A stretch of 64,000 nt of DNA, from contig CAJTVU010000001.1 of assembly GCA_910580235.1 (NCBI GenBank), positions 425,489-489,488 of the forward strand. Reading direction: 5' to 3'. Origin of the DNA: an uncultured Dorea sp. GTDB taxonomy: Bacteria > Bacillota > Clostridia > Lachnospirales > Lachnospiraceae. Made by a program: the position numbers and the translations under genes. The notes below the pieces were generated by a model, which made no database searches, was not told where the DNA came from, and worked only from the letters and a program-made list of their open reading frames with translations. Each line of letters opens with the position of its first letter. Within the stretch, counting starts at the first letter, position 1. Of this stretch, positions 34,536 to 42,329 are shown piece after piece.

Positions 34536-35678
34536 TTACCTCCTGCTTTCAATCCGTTCATAAACTTCCTCTTCCGTCTCCAGTATCTGCTCAAGATCCG
34601 GATCTTTTATATTTTTATGGACGCTCATACAATCCTCGATGATCTGCATGATCTCCAGATATTTAATCTCTCTGTCAAGGAATTTCTGCACTGCCAGCTC
34701 GTTTGCGGCATTGAACACAGTGGGGAGCGTCCCGCCCTCTCTTCCCGCCCGGTAGGCAAGCTCCAGACAGTAGAATGTATCCATGTCCGGCTTCTCGAAA
34801 TCCAGCCTTCCAAGGCTCCAGAAATCAAGCCGCTCTCCCGGCAGATATCTCCTCTTCGGATAGTACAGCGCATACTGGATCGGCAGCTTCATATCCGGCG
34901 TCCCAAGCTGCGCCACGACGGCGCCGTCCACATACTCCACCATAGAATGGATGATGCTCTGGGGCTGGACGACCACCTGCACCTTATCTACATCTACGTC
35001 AAAAAGCCATTTCGCTTCAATTACTTCCAACCCTTTATTCACCATAGTAGAAGAATCGATCGTAATCTTCTGGCCCATAGCCCAGTTCGGATGTTTCAAT
35101 GCGTCCTCCACGCGGATATCAAGCAGATCTTCTTCTTTCTTTCCGCGGAACGGCCCGCCGGAAGCTGTGAGCAGTATCTTCTCCACCGCTTTCCCTTCAT
35201 TGCCCTGCATACATTGGAAAATGGCGCTGTGCTCGCTGTCCACAGGCAGGATGGACACTTGATGTGCTTTTGCAAGGGGCATAATAATATGCCCTGCCGT
35301 TACAAGCGTCTCCTTATTTGCAAGGGCAATATCCTTCCCCGCCTTGATCGCCTCGATGGTAGGGCGGATCCCGATCATCCCCACGATAGCCGTCACAAGC
35401 GTCTCCGTCCCCTCCATGGACGAGACTTCGAGCAGCCCTTCCATCCCACATACGATCTTCACATCCACATCCGCCACGCGGGCGCGAAGATCCTTTGCAC
35501 GATCCTCATCCCAGACGGCGGCAAGCCTCGGCTTAAATTCCCTTATCTGCTCTTCCAGAAGCGAAATGTTATTCCCCGCCGCAAGCCCCAGCACTTCTAC
35601 ATCTCTATTCTCCCTGGCCACTTCCAGCGTCTGTGTGCCAATAGAGCCTGTAGATCCTAATATCGCTATTTTTCTCAT
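34536..35678 (-). CDS. dxr: 1-deoxy-D-xylulose 5-phosphate reductoisomerase
   Basis: Dxr makes 2-C-methyl-D-erythritol 4-phosphate, the committed step of the MEP isoprenoid pathway. The 380-residue protein has the NADPH loop GSTGSIGTQTLEV, the metal site PVDSEHSAIFQC and the flexible loop TASGGPFRGK. It lies next to cdsA and uppS, which use products of the same lipid-precursor routes. Confidence 0.95.
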   Translation of the reverse strand: MRKIAILGSTGSIGTQTLEVARENRDVEVLGLAAGNNISLLEEQIREFKPRLAAVWDEDRAKDLRARVADVDVKIVCGMEGLLEVSSMEGTETLVTAIVGMIGIRPTIEAIKAGKDIALANKETLVTAGHIIMPLAKAHQVSILPVDSEHSAIFQCMQGNEGKAVEKILLTASGGPFRGKKEEDLLDIRVEDALKHPNWAMGQKITIDSSTMVNKGLEVIEAKWLFDVDVDKVQVVVQPQSIIHSMVEYVDGAVVAQLGTPDMKLPIQYALYYPKRRYLPGERLDFWSLGRLDFEKPDMDTFYCLELAYRAGREGGTLPTVFNAANELAVQKFLDREIKYLEIMQIIEDCMSVHKNIKDPDLEQILETEEEVYERIESRR

Positions 35679-35716
35679 AATTCCCTCGCTTATACTCTAT
35701 GTTCATCCAGAGGCTC

Positions 35717-36520
35717 TTATAACACCCCTGCCAAAAATGCCGCAAGATAATAAATGACCGGAGCCGTAAATATCACGCTGTCGAACCGATCCAGCACTCC
35801 CCCGTGCCCGGGGATCAGCTTCCCGTAATCTTTAATATCATGGTTCCGCTTAATAGCGGACGCCGCCAGATCCCCCACCTGGGAGATCATACCGCCCACG
35901 CCGCATATAATGGCATAATGGATCGGATCGGCATCCGCGCCGTTCCACCCATACATGGCCGCCGCGAACAAAGCGCCAAGAAGCGCTGCTCCAAGAACAC
36001 CGCCGACACCGCCTTCCACGGATTTCTTCGGGCTTAATCTCGGCGCCATCTTATGCTTTCCAAAGAGCATCCCCACACAATACGCACATGTATCGCAGCC
36101 CCAGGAGCTTAAAAATATAAGCCATACGACGGTCCCGCCGCCGGGCAGCTCTCTTGTCTGATATACATAAGAAAGCATCACCGCCACATAGAACAGCCCA
36201 AAGAACACCATTGTCACCTGTTCCGAGCGGAATGCCGGAAAACCGAACACATAGGCCGCCATCACCACGACAAGGAACAGAAGCAGCAAAGGCAGGGCAT
36301 ACTCCATACGCCCGAGCATCAAAAGGGCATACCAGCCTATAGCGAACAAATACCCGACAGCTCCCAGTCCTTTCTCCGCACCTGTTGCTTTATACAGCTC
36401 CCGAAGCCCGATCAGGCTTAGAACTGCCAGTGTCCCAAGAAGAACATAGCCGCCGTACCCTACGATGGCTATCAGAGCCGCCACCAGCCCGATCCCACTT
36501 ATCAGCCTTGTCTTAAACAT
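35717..36520 (-). CDS. cdsA: Phosphatidate cytidylyltransferase
   Basis: CdsA makes CDP-diacylglycerol for phospholipid synthesis. The 267-residue protein has about seven to eight helices and the C-terminal signature ending KDYGKLIPGHGGVLDRFDS. It overlaps the end of uppS by 8 bases. Confidence 0.93.
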   Translation of the reverse strand: MFKTRLISGIGLVAALIAIVGYGGYVLLGTLAVLSLIGLRELYKATGAEKGLGAVGYLFAIGWYALLMLGRMEYALPLLLLFLVVVMAAYVFGFPAFRSEQVTMVFFGLFYVAVMLSYVYQTRELPGGGTVVWLIFLSSWGCDTCAYCVGMLFGKHKMAPRLSPKKSVEGGVGGVLGAALLGALFAAAMYGWNGADADPIHYAIICGVGGMISQVGDLAASAIKRNHDIKDYGKLIPGHGGVLDRFDSVIFTAPVIYYLAAFLAGVL

Positions 36521-37232
36521 CTTTAAGCCCCTCCTTCACGCCTCCGAAGCGCCTTTCTCTCTCATTATATTCTGAAATGGCTTTCATAAGCTCCTCTTTC
36601 GTAAAATCCGGCCACGGGACATCTGTAAAATAGAACTCCGTATAAGCAAGCTGCCAGAGAAGATAATTCGAAAGCCTCTGCTCTCCGCTCGTACGGATCA
36701 AAAGATCCGGGTCGGGTATATCATGTGTATCAAGATACCCTTCTATACACGCTTCGTCTATCTCGGACAGGGAAATCTTCTCTTCCCGCACGTCTTTTGC
36801 CAGACGTCTCACTGCCCGGACGATCTCGTCCCTGCTCCCGTAATTGATGGCGATCTGGAAATTCAGTCCTCCATTATTCTTCGTCGCTTCCTCCAGCTCT
36901 TCGATCCGGGCGCGGATATCCGCGTCAAGCCCTGTGATATCCCCGATGACCCTGATCTTCATATCATTCTTCGCCGCCGTCTTAAGACAAGTCTTCATAT
37001 AATTACGCAGAAGCTTCATAAGCGCGTCCACCTCTTCTGACGGACGGCTCCAGTTCTCGGTAGAAAAGGCATATACCGTCAGATATTTCACTCCCATACG
37101 GTAAGCGTCCTCACAGATGCGCTCCACATTCTTGCTCCCTTGCGCGTGCCCGTAATTGCGGGGCATCCCTTTCGCCTTCGCCCATCGCCCGTTCCCATCT
37201 AAAATAATCGCAATATGCTGCGGAATCTTCAT
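36513..37232 (-). CDS. uppS: Undecaprenyl diphosphate synthase
   Basis: UppS builds the C55 lipid carrier for cell-wall synthesis. The 239-residue product has IILDGNGRWAKAKG with the catalytic Asp, a YAFSTENW segment, and the C-terminal LLIRTSGEQRLSNYLLWQ. The ATG was chosen with GGAGG upstream. A start at 37256 would run into the repeat region. Confidence 0.95.
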   Translation of the reverse strand: MKIPQHIAIILDGNGRWAKAKGMPRNYGHAQGSKNVERICEDAYRMGVKYLTVYAFSTENWSRPSEEVDALMKLLRNYMKTCLKTAAKNDMKIRVIGDITGLDADIRARIEELEEATKNNGGLNFQIAINYGSRDEIVRAVRRLAKDVREEKISLSEIDEACIEGYLDTHDIPDPDLLIRTSGEQRLSNYLLWQLAYTEFYFTDVPWPDFTKEELMKAISEYNERERRFGGVKEGLKDV

Positions 37233-37264
37233 TCTTATCTTACCTCCCCGGCACATTCAAACAA

Positions 37265-37297
37265 GGACAGCCCCCGCTTCTATTAAAGGGGCTGTCC
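37265..37297. repeat. Short GGACAGCCCC palindrome
   Basis: Ten-base arms (GGACAGCCCC and GGGGCTGTCC) lie 13 bases apart between frr and uppS. It resembles the other GGGGAC-core palindromes and may be a transcriptional attenuator or a REP remnant. Confidence 0.65.
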
Positions 37298-37355
37298 CCG
37301 CCATACGTCTCGCAGATCTCACAAATCTTGCAAATCTTAAAATAAGTAAAAAATC

Positions 37356-37907
37356 TTATACGGTCATGACCTCTTTTGATTTCGCTTCCACCGCTTCATC
37401 CACTTCTTTAATATATTTATCCGTCATCTTCTGCAGCTCGTCGCATAAATCTTTAATCTCGTCCTCCGACACTTCAGAGCCTTTGAGCTTCTTAAACGCG
37501 TCGTTGCCGTCGCGGCGGATATTGCGTACTGCCACTTTAGCGGCCTCGCCTTTCTTCTTAACATCCTTTACAAGCTCTTTTCTCCGTTCCTCCGTAAGCT
37601 CCGGGAACACAAGACGGATGACCGAACCATCGTTGGTCGGGTTAATCCCGAGATCCGACACCTGGATCGCCTTCTCAATGACCTTCACCATCGTCCTCTC
37701 CCACGGCTGGATCTGGATCATGCGCGGCTCCGGTACGGACACGTTCGCCACCTGCTGGATCGGCGAAGGCGTCCCATAATAATCAACCATGATCCTGTTC
37801 AGCACGTTCGGGTTCGCCCGCCCCGCGCGGATCGTGCCAAGCTCCCCGTCAAGGTTCGCCAGCGTCTTCTTCATCTTTGACTCGTATGTCTCAAGCCTCT
37901 CATTCAT
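37356..37907 (-). CDS. frr: Ribosome recycling factor
   Basis: Frr splits post-termination ribosomes together with EF-G. The 183-residue protein has the standard length and the motifs [12 protein letters not shown] and [27 protein letters not shown]. It follows pyrH by 14 bases, the usual pyrH-frr pairing. Confidence 0.96.
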   Translation of the reverse strand: MNERLETYESKMKKTLANLDGELGTIRAGRANPNVLNRIMVDYYGTPSPIQQVANVSVPEPRMIQIQPWERTMVKVIEKAIQVSDLGINPTNDGSVIRLVFPELTEERRKELVKDVKKKGEAAKVAVRNIRRDGNDAFKKLKGSEVSEDEIKDLCDELQKMTDKYIKEVDEAVEAKSKEVMTV

Positions 37908-37921
37908 AGTATATGTCCTCC

Positions 37922-38620
37922 TTATCCCACAGTCACTTTCGTTCCTGTAAATGTTCCTGTCATCGTCTCTATAATACTGTTCTCTTCGTTCAGCCCGAAC
38001 ACAAGCATCGGCATCTTGTTCTCCAGACAGAGGATGGAAGCGGCCAGATCTACCGCCATCAGCTTCTTATCAATCACTTCCTGGATCGAGATCTGTTCAT
38101 ATTTCTTCGCCTGGGGATCCAGCTTCGGATCACTGTCGTAAATGCCGTCGATGGCTTTCGCAAGAAGCATCGCGTCCGCCTCGATCTCAACAGCACGCAG
38201 CACGGCTCCCGTATCGGTCGAAAAATACGGATGTCCCGTCCCCCCTGCAAAAAAAATCACCTTTCCCGCCTCCAATGCCTCCACTGCTCTGTCCTTGGAG
38301 AACAATGTCGTAAACGCACCGCATACGAAAGGGGTGAATATCTCTGTCTTCATGCCCACATGACGGAAGATGTCGGACACATAGATACAGTTCATGACTG
38401 TGGCCAGCATCCCGATCTGATCCGCCTTCACCCGGTCTATCGTCTCGCTCGTCCTCCCCCGCCAGAAATTACCTCCTCCTGTCACGATCGCCACCTGGAT
38501 CCCATCGTCTGCAAGACGCTTCACCTGTCTTGCCACCTCCAGGCAGGTCGCCTCGTCAAAGCCCGTCCTCTTCTCTCCGGCGAGCGCCTCCCCGCTTAGC
38601 TTCAACAACACTCTCTTCAT
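37922..38620 (-). CDS. pyrH: UMP kinase
   Basis: PyrH phosphorylates UMP to UDP. The 232-residue product starts [13 protein letters not shown], with AAGGAG ten bases upstream. The longer frame to 38683 lacks a ribosome site. The motifs GGGNFWRGR and [15 protein letters not shown] are typical of the amino-acid-kinase fold. It is the first gene of the frr-uppS-cdsA-dxr-rseP unit. Confidence 0.95.
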   Translation of the reverse strand: MKRVLLKLSGEALAGEKRTGFDEATCLEVARQVKRLADDGIQVAIVTGGGNFWRGRTSETIDRVKADQIGMLATVMNCIYVSDIFRHVGMKTEIFTPFVCGAFTTLFSKDRAVEALEAGKVIFFAGGTGHPYFSTDTGAVLRAVEIEADAMLLAKAIDGIYDSDPKLDPQAKKYEQISIQEVIDKKLMAVDLAASILCLENKMPMLVFGLNEENSIIETMTGTFTGTKVTVG

Positions 38621-38745
38621 AACTTCCATGCTCCTTGTCCTTATTGTCTGCTGCCTTGCCGTATTTGTAACCAAGTATATCATAAGTTGCGTAAAAAGGA
38701 AACATCTACCTTGTTTTTTAAGGTTTTATACAGGTCTGTCTAACG

Positions 38746-38929
38746 CTGTCAGGAGGAAAGGCAGGATTTGTGGCACGCTTCGTTTTCTACTCGGTCCGTG
38801 CATTTATTATCCGCCATTCGCGAAAACTCGCCTTCGGCTCAGACAATTCGCTCGGTGGCGGAAATTAGCACGGACCTCCTTTCGAAAGCCTCGCGATCGT
38901 CACTTCATTCCTGCCTTCCATCCTGACAG
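38746..38929. repeat. Long imperfect hairpin element A
   Basis: The ends CTGTCAGG and CCTGACAG begin an inverted repeat that pairs over most of 184 bp, including GGTCCGTGC/GCACGGACC and CCGCCA/TGGCGG internal pairs. It is followed by seven T. No reading frame explains it. It may be a structured RNA with its own terminator or a MITE. It fills the gap upstream of pyrH. Confidence 0.7.
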
Positions 38930-39047
38930 TTTTTTTCAGAGTCTTGCTATTCTTACTATTATAGAAAGAAATCTTTTTCACTCTCCCCGAATCTTGCCTT
39001 GTACATTGAAGGTATGGACAAAAGAGAAGTTTCAAAATTGCATCTGG

Positions 39048-39278
39048 CAAATGGAGGAACTTATATTCGGATTTGTGACTGTGGAGAATCTTAGAGCGTC
39101 TTAATGTTCTGAAAGCTCCCAGCAATTCGTCGGCATGGACGCCGACGGAAGCCCGATCTGCGCCATGGACGGCGCATAGAGGGCGGTTGCGTCCGTACAC
39201 ATCGCCTTTTGCCAGAACATTTAGACACTCTTAGATTCATAACTCGGAACAAATCTAAATATAAGCTGCTCCATTTCC
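39048..39278. repeat. Long imperfect hairpin element B
   Basis: The outer arms (AAATGGAG...CTTATAT and ATATAAG...CTCCATTT) and inner arms (CTTAGAG, TTAATGTTCTG with CAGAACATTTA, CTCTTAG) pair across about 230 bp. The centre has small hairpins (GTCGGCATGGACGCCGAC, TGCGCCATGGACGGCGCA). The central 170 bp is about 80% identical by eye to element C at 40032-40302. Confidence 0.75.
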
Positions 39279-39295
39279 CAATATCTTTTTTAATC

Positions 39296-39901
39296 CTACC
39301 GACTCTTTTCCATAAAATTGTTTTGTACGAATTCTCGCACTATCTTCTTCATTTTTTCCTCGCTATACTTCCGTCCAAGGATCATGGCGTGCCTCCCAAG
39401 CCCTTCGAGGAAGGTATAATAGATCCCCGCCGCATAGGACGTGTTCAGATCTTTTCGGAAAATGCCGTCGGCCTTCATGAACTCGAAAACGGTCTCCATA
39501 ATCTCATAATTTTCAGAGAGCAGATCTTCCGCCTTTTTCTTTATAGAAGCATCAACGCTTCCAAGCCTCACAAGGGCATCCCACGCCCGCAGCTGGTGCA
39601 TGCGCTCTTCATGGAAGGGGAGCATCTGCTCCGAATACAGAAAGAAGTCTTCTGCCCGCATACCCCCTTCAAACAGGCCGGATTCTGACGCCCACTGCCG
39701 CTCGGCGCTTACGATATAGTCCATAATGCCAAGAAATAATTCCTGCTGCGAAGGGAAGAAATTCTGGACGGATCCGAGGGAATAGCCCGATGCCGCCGCT
39801 ACTTTGCGGAAGCTGGCCGCATTTATCCCCTCCCCGCTGATCAACGCTATCGCCGCATATTCAATCTCACGCATCTTCTGCTGACTGCTCTTTACTGCCA
39901 T
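39296..39901 (-). CDS. TetR/AcrR family transcriptional regulator
   Basis: The 201-residue protein has an N-terminal TetR helix-turn-helix (INAASFRKVAAASGYSLGSVQNFFPSQQELF) and an all-helical ligand domain. The promoter (TTGTAT-17-TATAAT) has its -35 inside a perfect TAATACA-N2-TGTATTA palindrome, consistent with autorepression. The same palindrome occurs twice upstream of the LPXTG protein gene at 50415. The gene is bracketed by the long hairpin elements B and C. The ligand is unknown. Confidence 0.85.
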   Translation of the reverse strand: MAVKSSQQKMREIEYAAIALISGEGINAASFRKVAAASGYSLGSVQNFFPSQQELFLGIMDYIVSAERQWASESGLFEGGMRAEDFFLYSEQMLPFHEERMHQLRAWDALVRLGSVDASIKKKAEDLLSENYEIMETVFEFMKADGIFRKDLNTSYAAGIYYTFLEGLGRHAMILGRKYSEEKMKKIVREFVQNNFMEKSR

Positions 39902-39932
39902 ATGAGTTTCCTCCTAAAGTATGATCAAGGCT

Positions 39933-39969
39933 ATTATAACAAGCCCGGCGCCGTAATACAAGTGTATTA
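39933..39969 (-). promoter_or_regulatory. tetR promoter with overlapping operator
   Basis: The -10 TATAAT is at 39938-39933 and the -35 TTGTAT at 39961-39956, with a 17-base spacer. The operator TAATACAAGTGTATTA (39954-39969) is a perfect 7-2-7 palindrome covering the -35. Confidence 0.75.
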
Positions 39970-40031
39970 TCCAATATCCTATCCGTATATTATACTGCCC
40001 TCAGCTCACAAAGGTACTGGGAGCAAAAAGA

Positions 40032-40302
40032 ACTTTTCAAAACTGGCATTGACAGATTGCACAAATTGTATTCTGATTTGTGACTGTAAAGAATCTTAGA
40101 GCATCTTAATGTTCTGAATGTTTCCAGAAATTCGTCGGCACGGATGCCGACGAAAGCCCGACCTGCGCCATGGACGGCGCATAGAGGGCGGTTACGTCCG
40201 TATAACATTGCCTACCCTCAGAACATTTAGAAGCTCTTAGATTCGGAGCGCGGAACAAAGAGGAATACAATTTGTGCAATCTGTCAGTCACAATTTGAAA
40301 GT
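40032..40302. repeat. Long imperfect hairpin element C
   Basis: The inverted arms CTTTTCAAA...TTTGAAAG extend to a perfect segment, GACAGATTGCACAAATTGTA and its complement, then to inner arms shared with element B (CTTAGAGC, AATGTTCTG / CAGAACATTTA). The centre repeats the GTCGGCA...GCCGAC and TGCGCC...GGCGCA hairpins of element B. It is about 270 bp long, with no coding potential. Confidence 0.78.
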
Positions 40303-40639
40303 CCCCCTTTTTTTCTCTGACATCGTATCATGCCGAAATCGCGCGCTGGAAGCAACATAAAAAGTTTTTGAAAAATTTTCATAAATGTTCGGTAATGTTC
40401 GCTTAAAAAGCGTTATAGTGTGGATTGAGAAGAGCGACGGCCGGCTTTTCTCAGGGAGCGAGGCTTTTTAAGAGCCCCGCATGCGCGCACTCCCCGCCTG
40501 AGAGGACGCTGCAGCATCCGAACGGCAAAAGATTGTGAAGCAATCAAGTCAAATACCTCGCGGCATTCGCCAAATATCCGCGCAAGCGCGGCTGCCTGGC
40601 CCATCGCTCGCGGGAATAAATGAAAGTGAGGCTAAGAAG
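40303..40639 (+). promoter_or_regulatory. Promoter and structured leader of the tail cassette
   Basis: The gap holds no gene. It contains a direct repeat ATGTTCG-GTA-ATGTTCG (about 40384-40400), a TATAGT at about 40416-40421 as possible -10, and then about 200 bases of GC-rich leader with several inverted segments (for example GCGAGGCTTTTTAAGAGCCCCGC). No clean -35 is seen. The first tail gene has its start at 40640. Confidence 0.4.
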
Positions 40640-40951
40640 ATGACACAGAGAGAGCTTACAGCATTGCTGGAATCGACCGGACTCCCGGTATCTTACTTTG
40701 CTTTCCCGGAAGGCACGGCTCCAGCGCCGCCATTCATCTGCTATCGGTACCGGAATTCAAACAATTTTTCCGCAGATGGGCTGGTCTATCATAAAACGGA
40801 CCGCGTGGCGGTCGAGCTGTACACCGAAACAAAGCAGCCAGAATATGAGAGCCTGGTAGAAGCGGCGCTCTCGGGGATATTCTGGAAGAAACAAGAAAAC
40901 TATATCGAAAGCGAAAAACGTTTTCAGATCGTGTATGAAATGGAGGTTTGA
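40640..40951 (+). CDS. Phage tail completion/terminator-like protein
   Basis: The 103-residue protein starts MTQRELTALLESTGLPVSYFAFPEG, with GTGAGG upstream. The longer frame from 40535 is spurious. The size, the beta-rich layout and the position directly before the major tail protein match tail terminator/completion proteins of siphophages. Sequence similarity itself is weak. Confidence 0.55.
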   Translation: MTQRELTALLESTGLPVSYFAFPEGTAPAPPFICYRYRNSNNFSADGLVYHKTDRVAVELYTETKQPEYESLVEAALSGIFWKKQENYIESEKRFQIVYEMEV

Positions 40952-40954
40952 ACA

Positions 40955-41527
40955 TTGGCTAACAATAAAGTAAAGTTCAATATTAAAAATGTGCATTTTG
41001 CAAAGAAAAATGAAGACGGAGCGTACGACGCCCCGATCAAGCTGCCGGGCGCCGTATCGATCAGCCTGGAGGCACAGGGAGAATTAGAGCCGTTCTATGC
41101 AGACGGAATCAAGTATTATGTATCTTCATCAAACGGCGGATACGAGGGAGATCTGGAAGTGGCCCTCATCACAGATGAGATCCGAAAGGAGATCCTGAAC
41201 GAGAAATTAGACGCAAAAAGCGTCATGATTGAAAACGCATATTCCGGCACGTCACAGTTTGCGCTCGGATTCGACATCGACGGGGACGTCAAGACGACCC
41301 GCTTCTGGTTCTATAACTGCAGCGCCACAAGGCCAAGCACAGAATCCGCTACCACCGAGGACACGAAAGAGCCGTCGACCGACACGATCACAGTGTCCTG
41401 CGCGGGCGACGAGAACGGGAATATCCGGGCCAAGACGACGGATGAGACAACGGGCGAAGTGTTCGACAAATGGTACGAAGAAGTGTACATCCCGGGAGAT
41501 CCGGCATCCCAGCCAGCGACGCCTTAA
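40955..41527 (+). CDS. Phage major tail tube protein (phi13-type)
   Basis: The 190-residue protein matches the phi13-like major tail protein pattern (KFNIKNVHFAK, GAVSISLEAQGELEPFYADG, SNGGYEGDLEVALI). It polymerises into the non-contractile tail tube. The C-terminus is rich in Thr, Glu and Asp. It starts three bases after the previous stop. Confidence 0.85.
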   Translation: MANNKVKFNIKNVHFAKKNEDGAYDAPIKLPGAVSISLEAQGELEPFYADGIKYYVSSSNGGYEGDLEVALITDEIRKEILNEKLDAKSVMIENAYSGTSQFALGFDIDGDVKTTRFWFYNCSATRPSTESATTEDTKEPSTDTITVSCAGDENGNIRAKTTDETTGEVFDKWYEEVYIPGDPASQPATP

Positions 41528-41577
41528 CCGTCCTTTGGAAAACCGGAAAATCAAAAGTATGAAAAGGAGGATTGGCT

Positions 41578-41961
41578 ATGGCCGTGTCAAAGACAATCGA
41601 GATCAGCGGCATACCGTGTACTTTTAAAAGCTCGGCGGCAGTGCCCAGAATGTACAGGCTCCGATTCCGCCGCGACATCTTTGTGGACTTAAAAAGGCTG
41701 AGCGACGGAATGGACAAACGGGCAAAGGCGGACGGGCCAGAGGAAGCAGATGTGAATTTCTCTCCCGACTTCCTGGAGCTTTTTGAGAACATCGCCTACA
41801 TCATGCATCTGCATGGAGATCCGTCCCAGCCCAGGGACGTTGAGAAATGGCTTGAGCAATTTGATGTGTTTGATATTTTTATCGTTCTACCAGAACTGTT
41901 AGAGCTGTGGAATCTGAATACGGAGCAGATGTCCAAGGCAAAAAAAGGGACCGGGAAATAG
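41578..41961 (+). CDS. Tail assembly chaperone, short form (gpG-like)
   Basis: The 127-residue product starts MAVSKTIEISGIPCTFKSSAAV after AGGAGG seven bases upstream. The position between tail tube and tape measure is diagnostic of gpG-like chaperones, which coat the tape measure during tail assembly. The gene ends just after a slippery A run that allows a longer product. Confidence 0.8.
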   Translation: MAVSKTIEISGIPCTFKSSAAVPRMYRLRFRRDIFVDLKRLSDGMDKRAKADGPEEADVNFSPDFLELFENIAYIMHLHGDPSQPRDVEKWLEQFDVFDIFIVLPELLELWNLNTEQMSKAKKGTGK

Positions 41962-42134
41962 ATAGAGAAGTCAATACCGCATTGTTCATGCTCCGGTGTG
42001 TACAATGCGGTATTTCTATTTCCGAGCTGGAGCTTCTCACGATCGGGCTCGTAAACGACATGTTCATCGAGCTGAAAAACGACAGCTATGAATATCCGGC
42101 CATTGGGAACCAGGCGGATATAGATGCTTTATAG
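41578..42134 (+). CDS. Tail assembly chaperone, -1 frameshift product (gpGT-like)
   Basis: A slippery heptamer A-AAA-AAA lies at 41940-41946, in the correct phase for a -1 slip. Continuing in the -1 frame from AGG at 41946 gives RDREIDREVNTALFMLRCVQ...LTIGLVNDMF, a typical T-domain ending at 42134. The extended protein links the chaperone to tail tube subunits. A downstream pseudoknot was not tested. Confidence 0.78.
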
Positions 42135-42143
42135 AATGACGCT

Positions 42144-42199
42144 AGGGTCAAAAGGCCATGCGTTTCATGCTTGCATGAAAAAGCATGGCTTTGGGACCC
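42144..42199 (+). repeat. Hairpin before the tape measure gene
   Basis: The arms from GGGTCAAAAGGCCATGC to GCATGGCTTTGGGACCC enclose a second stem (CATGC/GCATG). About 130 further bases without a gene separate it from the tape measure ATG. It may attenuate or stabilise the tail mRNA. Confidence 0.55.
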
Positions 42200-42329
42200 G
42201 TAAAACATGAGAAAGTAGCCCGATCAGGGCGGATTTCGAATGTTTTTAGGATTGTGAGAGCACAAAGCGCGGAACAATCCGTAGCATCTGACCCCAATAT
42301 CATAAAAATAAATACCAGGAGGTGTATAG

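Noticed and set aside
40384..40400. LexA (SOS) box before the tail cassette
   Set aside because: The two ATGTTCG half-sites are direct repeats, not the inverted GAAC-N4-GTTC arrangement of a Firmicute LexA site.
38621..40639. tRNA-type attachment site for the tail cassette
   Set aside because: No tRNA gene, integrase or convincing direct repeat pair flanking the cassette was found.
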